Part shown: positions 14,187-15,658 of the stretch, piece by piece
How the letters are laid out: every line of letters starts with the position of its first letter
Numbering within the stretch: position 1 is the first letter of the stretch
Source: Burkholderiales bacterium
GTDB lineage: Bacteria; Pseudomonadota; Gammaproteobacteria; Burkholderiales; Burkholderiaceae_C
Assembly (NCBI GenBank): GCA_011391855.1
Contig: JAABPT010000427.1
Coordinates: forward strand, 1-15,658
Length of the DNA stretch: 15,658 nucleotides
Direction of reading: 5' to 3'
Notes under the pieces: model-generated
The model's input: only the letters and a program-made list of their open reading frames with translations
What the model was told of the DNA's origin: nothing
The model's database searches: none
Position numbers and translations under genes: made by a program

Positions 14187-14744
14187 TCAGTTGAGCAGCC
14201 GGCCCGGGCCCGGGGCGGGCAATTCCTGAGGCGTGGCGGTGACCGCATCGGCGGCCGGCGCGGCTTGCGCGGGCAGCGCCCAGTCGGCCATCTTCAGCGC
14301 GCCGTCCATCAGCCGCAGCAAGGCCGTGGAGAGCTCGGTCGTGAGCGACATTTCCAGCCGCCGACCCCGCTCCTCGCGCAGCGCGATCACCAGGACGCCC
14401 GAGGCGACCGGTCGCAGGTCGATGGCCGCCGGCAGCAGCGGCTCCGGGCCCAGCGGATGGCTGGCGTCGGCCTCGGCAAACGGCTTCTCGAAATCCGTGC
14501 CGGGCAGCGGCCGTTGCAGTGCCGCCTGCTCCAGCATCTGCCGCGCCTCGGGCACAGGCATCGCCTGCGGGGCCGCCTGGGCCACGCTGGCGCGCGTCAC
14601 CGCCTGGCGGAACGGCGGGTACACCTTGGCGGTCATGCGCCGCGTCAGCCACACCGCGTACAGCTCGGCCTTCGTGGTGCGCACCTGCATCAGCAGGCGG
14701 TCGGCGGTGGCGTCGTAGCGGAGCTGGATCTGGTGGATGGTCAT
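14187..14744 (-). CDS. Conserved-looking protein of unknown function, divergent from clpB
   Basis: The protein is 185 aa from the ATG at 14742-14744 (MTIHQIQLRYDATADRLLMQV); an ATG three codons upstream (14753) is also possible. No family was recognised. The N-terminal ~40 residues look like paired beta-strands (IQLRYDATADRLLMQVRTTKA then ELYAVWLTRRM). The middle is Ala/Pro/Glu-rich. Residues about 115-165 contain a further strand (GVLVIALREERG) and an amphipathic helix (LSTALLRLMDGALKMADW). The tail is Ala/Pro-rich. There is no signal peptide or membrane helix, so it is probably cytosolic. Codon use is like its neighbours, supporting a real gene. It is transcribed away from clpB, so the heat-shock promoter region lies upstream of both. 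Confidence 0.7.
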   Translation of the reverse strand: MTIHQIQLRYDATADRLLMQVRTTKAELYAVWLTRRMTAKVYPPFRQAVTRASVAQAAPQAMPVPEARQMLEQAALQRPLPGTDFEKPFAEADASHPLGPEPLLPAAIDLRPVASGVLVIALREERGRRLEMSLTTELSTALLRLMDGALKMADWALPAQAAPAADAVTATPQELPAPGPGRLLN

Positions 14745-14814
14745 GGCCTGCATTCTGGCGCCAGTGCAACGCGAGCGGGGCTTGAGTTCGGTCAATCGTG
14801 CGCGGCCGCCGGGG

Positions 14815-14842
14815 TTGAAACTCGACAGCGGCTGCCCCATCT
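14815..14842 (+). promoter_or_regulatory. Sigma-32 (RpoH) heat-shock promoter of clpB
   Basis: TTGAAA at 14815-14820 and CCCCATCT at 14835-14842 are separated by 14 nt. This matches the RpoH consensus (CTTGAAA, 13-17 nt, CCCCATnT) except for the first base of the -35. It lies 27 nt before the clpB ATG, so transcription would start near 14848-14850 with a leader of about 20 nt that contains the AAGGA ribosome site (14858-14862). Confidence 0.85.
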
Positions 14843-14868
14843 GCTTCTCAACCCGACAAGGATCAGCC

Positions 14869-15658
<790 letters not shown>

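Overview
The window is very GC-rich, and its genes use G or C at most third codon positions. Its core gene order (Mth938-domain gene and peroxiredoxin, alaA-hom-thrC-moeA-moaD-moaE, then clpB) and protein sequences point to a betaproteobacterium of the order Burkholderiales, probably in or near the Comamonadaceae. No tRNA, rRNA, CRISPR array, insertion sequence or phage gene was found. Most of the window looks like ordinary chromosomal core; the exception is the stretch between moaE and clpB.

Layout, left to right. (1) 1-3061, + strand: the 3' end of a type II secretion gspB gene, an exported parallel beta-helix protein, and a PLP enzyme of the cystathionine synthase/lyase family. (2) 3119-5909, - strand: a PIN-PhoH ATPase (YlaK/PhoH2 type), a Bcp/PrxQ peroxiredoxin and an Mth938-domain protein. 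A strong intrinsic terminator hairpin lies between bcp and phoH. (3) 5961-12480, + strand: a tightly packed run of seven genes: alanine aminotransferase, homoserine dehydrogenase, threonine synthase, three molybdopterin genes (moeA, moaD, moaE) and a flavin reductase. The overlaps hom/thrC (TTGA), thrC/moeA (ATGA) and moeA/moaD (ATGA) are each 4 nt, so translation is probably coupled. (4) 12481-14186: an accessory-looking patch. It holds one intact acyl-CoA-dehydrogenase-fold gene between two broken pieces: the C-terminal end of an alpha/beta hydrolase upstream and a frameshifted scrap of an AMP-forming acyl-CoA ligase downstream. (5) 14187-14744, - strand: a conserved-looking protein of unknown function. 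(6) 14869 to the window end, + strand: clpB, truncated by the window, behind a near-consensus sigma-32 heat-shock promoter.

How the genes work together: hom and thrC carry aspartate semialdehyde to threonine, and alaA supplies alanine from pyruvate. moaD and moaE form molybdopterin synthase and moeA inserts molybdate. The flavin reductase supplies reduced flavin. The dehydrogenase-fold protein beside it lacks the usual catalytic glutamate by eye alignment, so the pair might act as a two-component monooxygenase rather than in beta-oxidation. No clearly new multi-gene system was found. The most interesting region is the decayed catabolic patch at 12481-14186.
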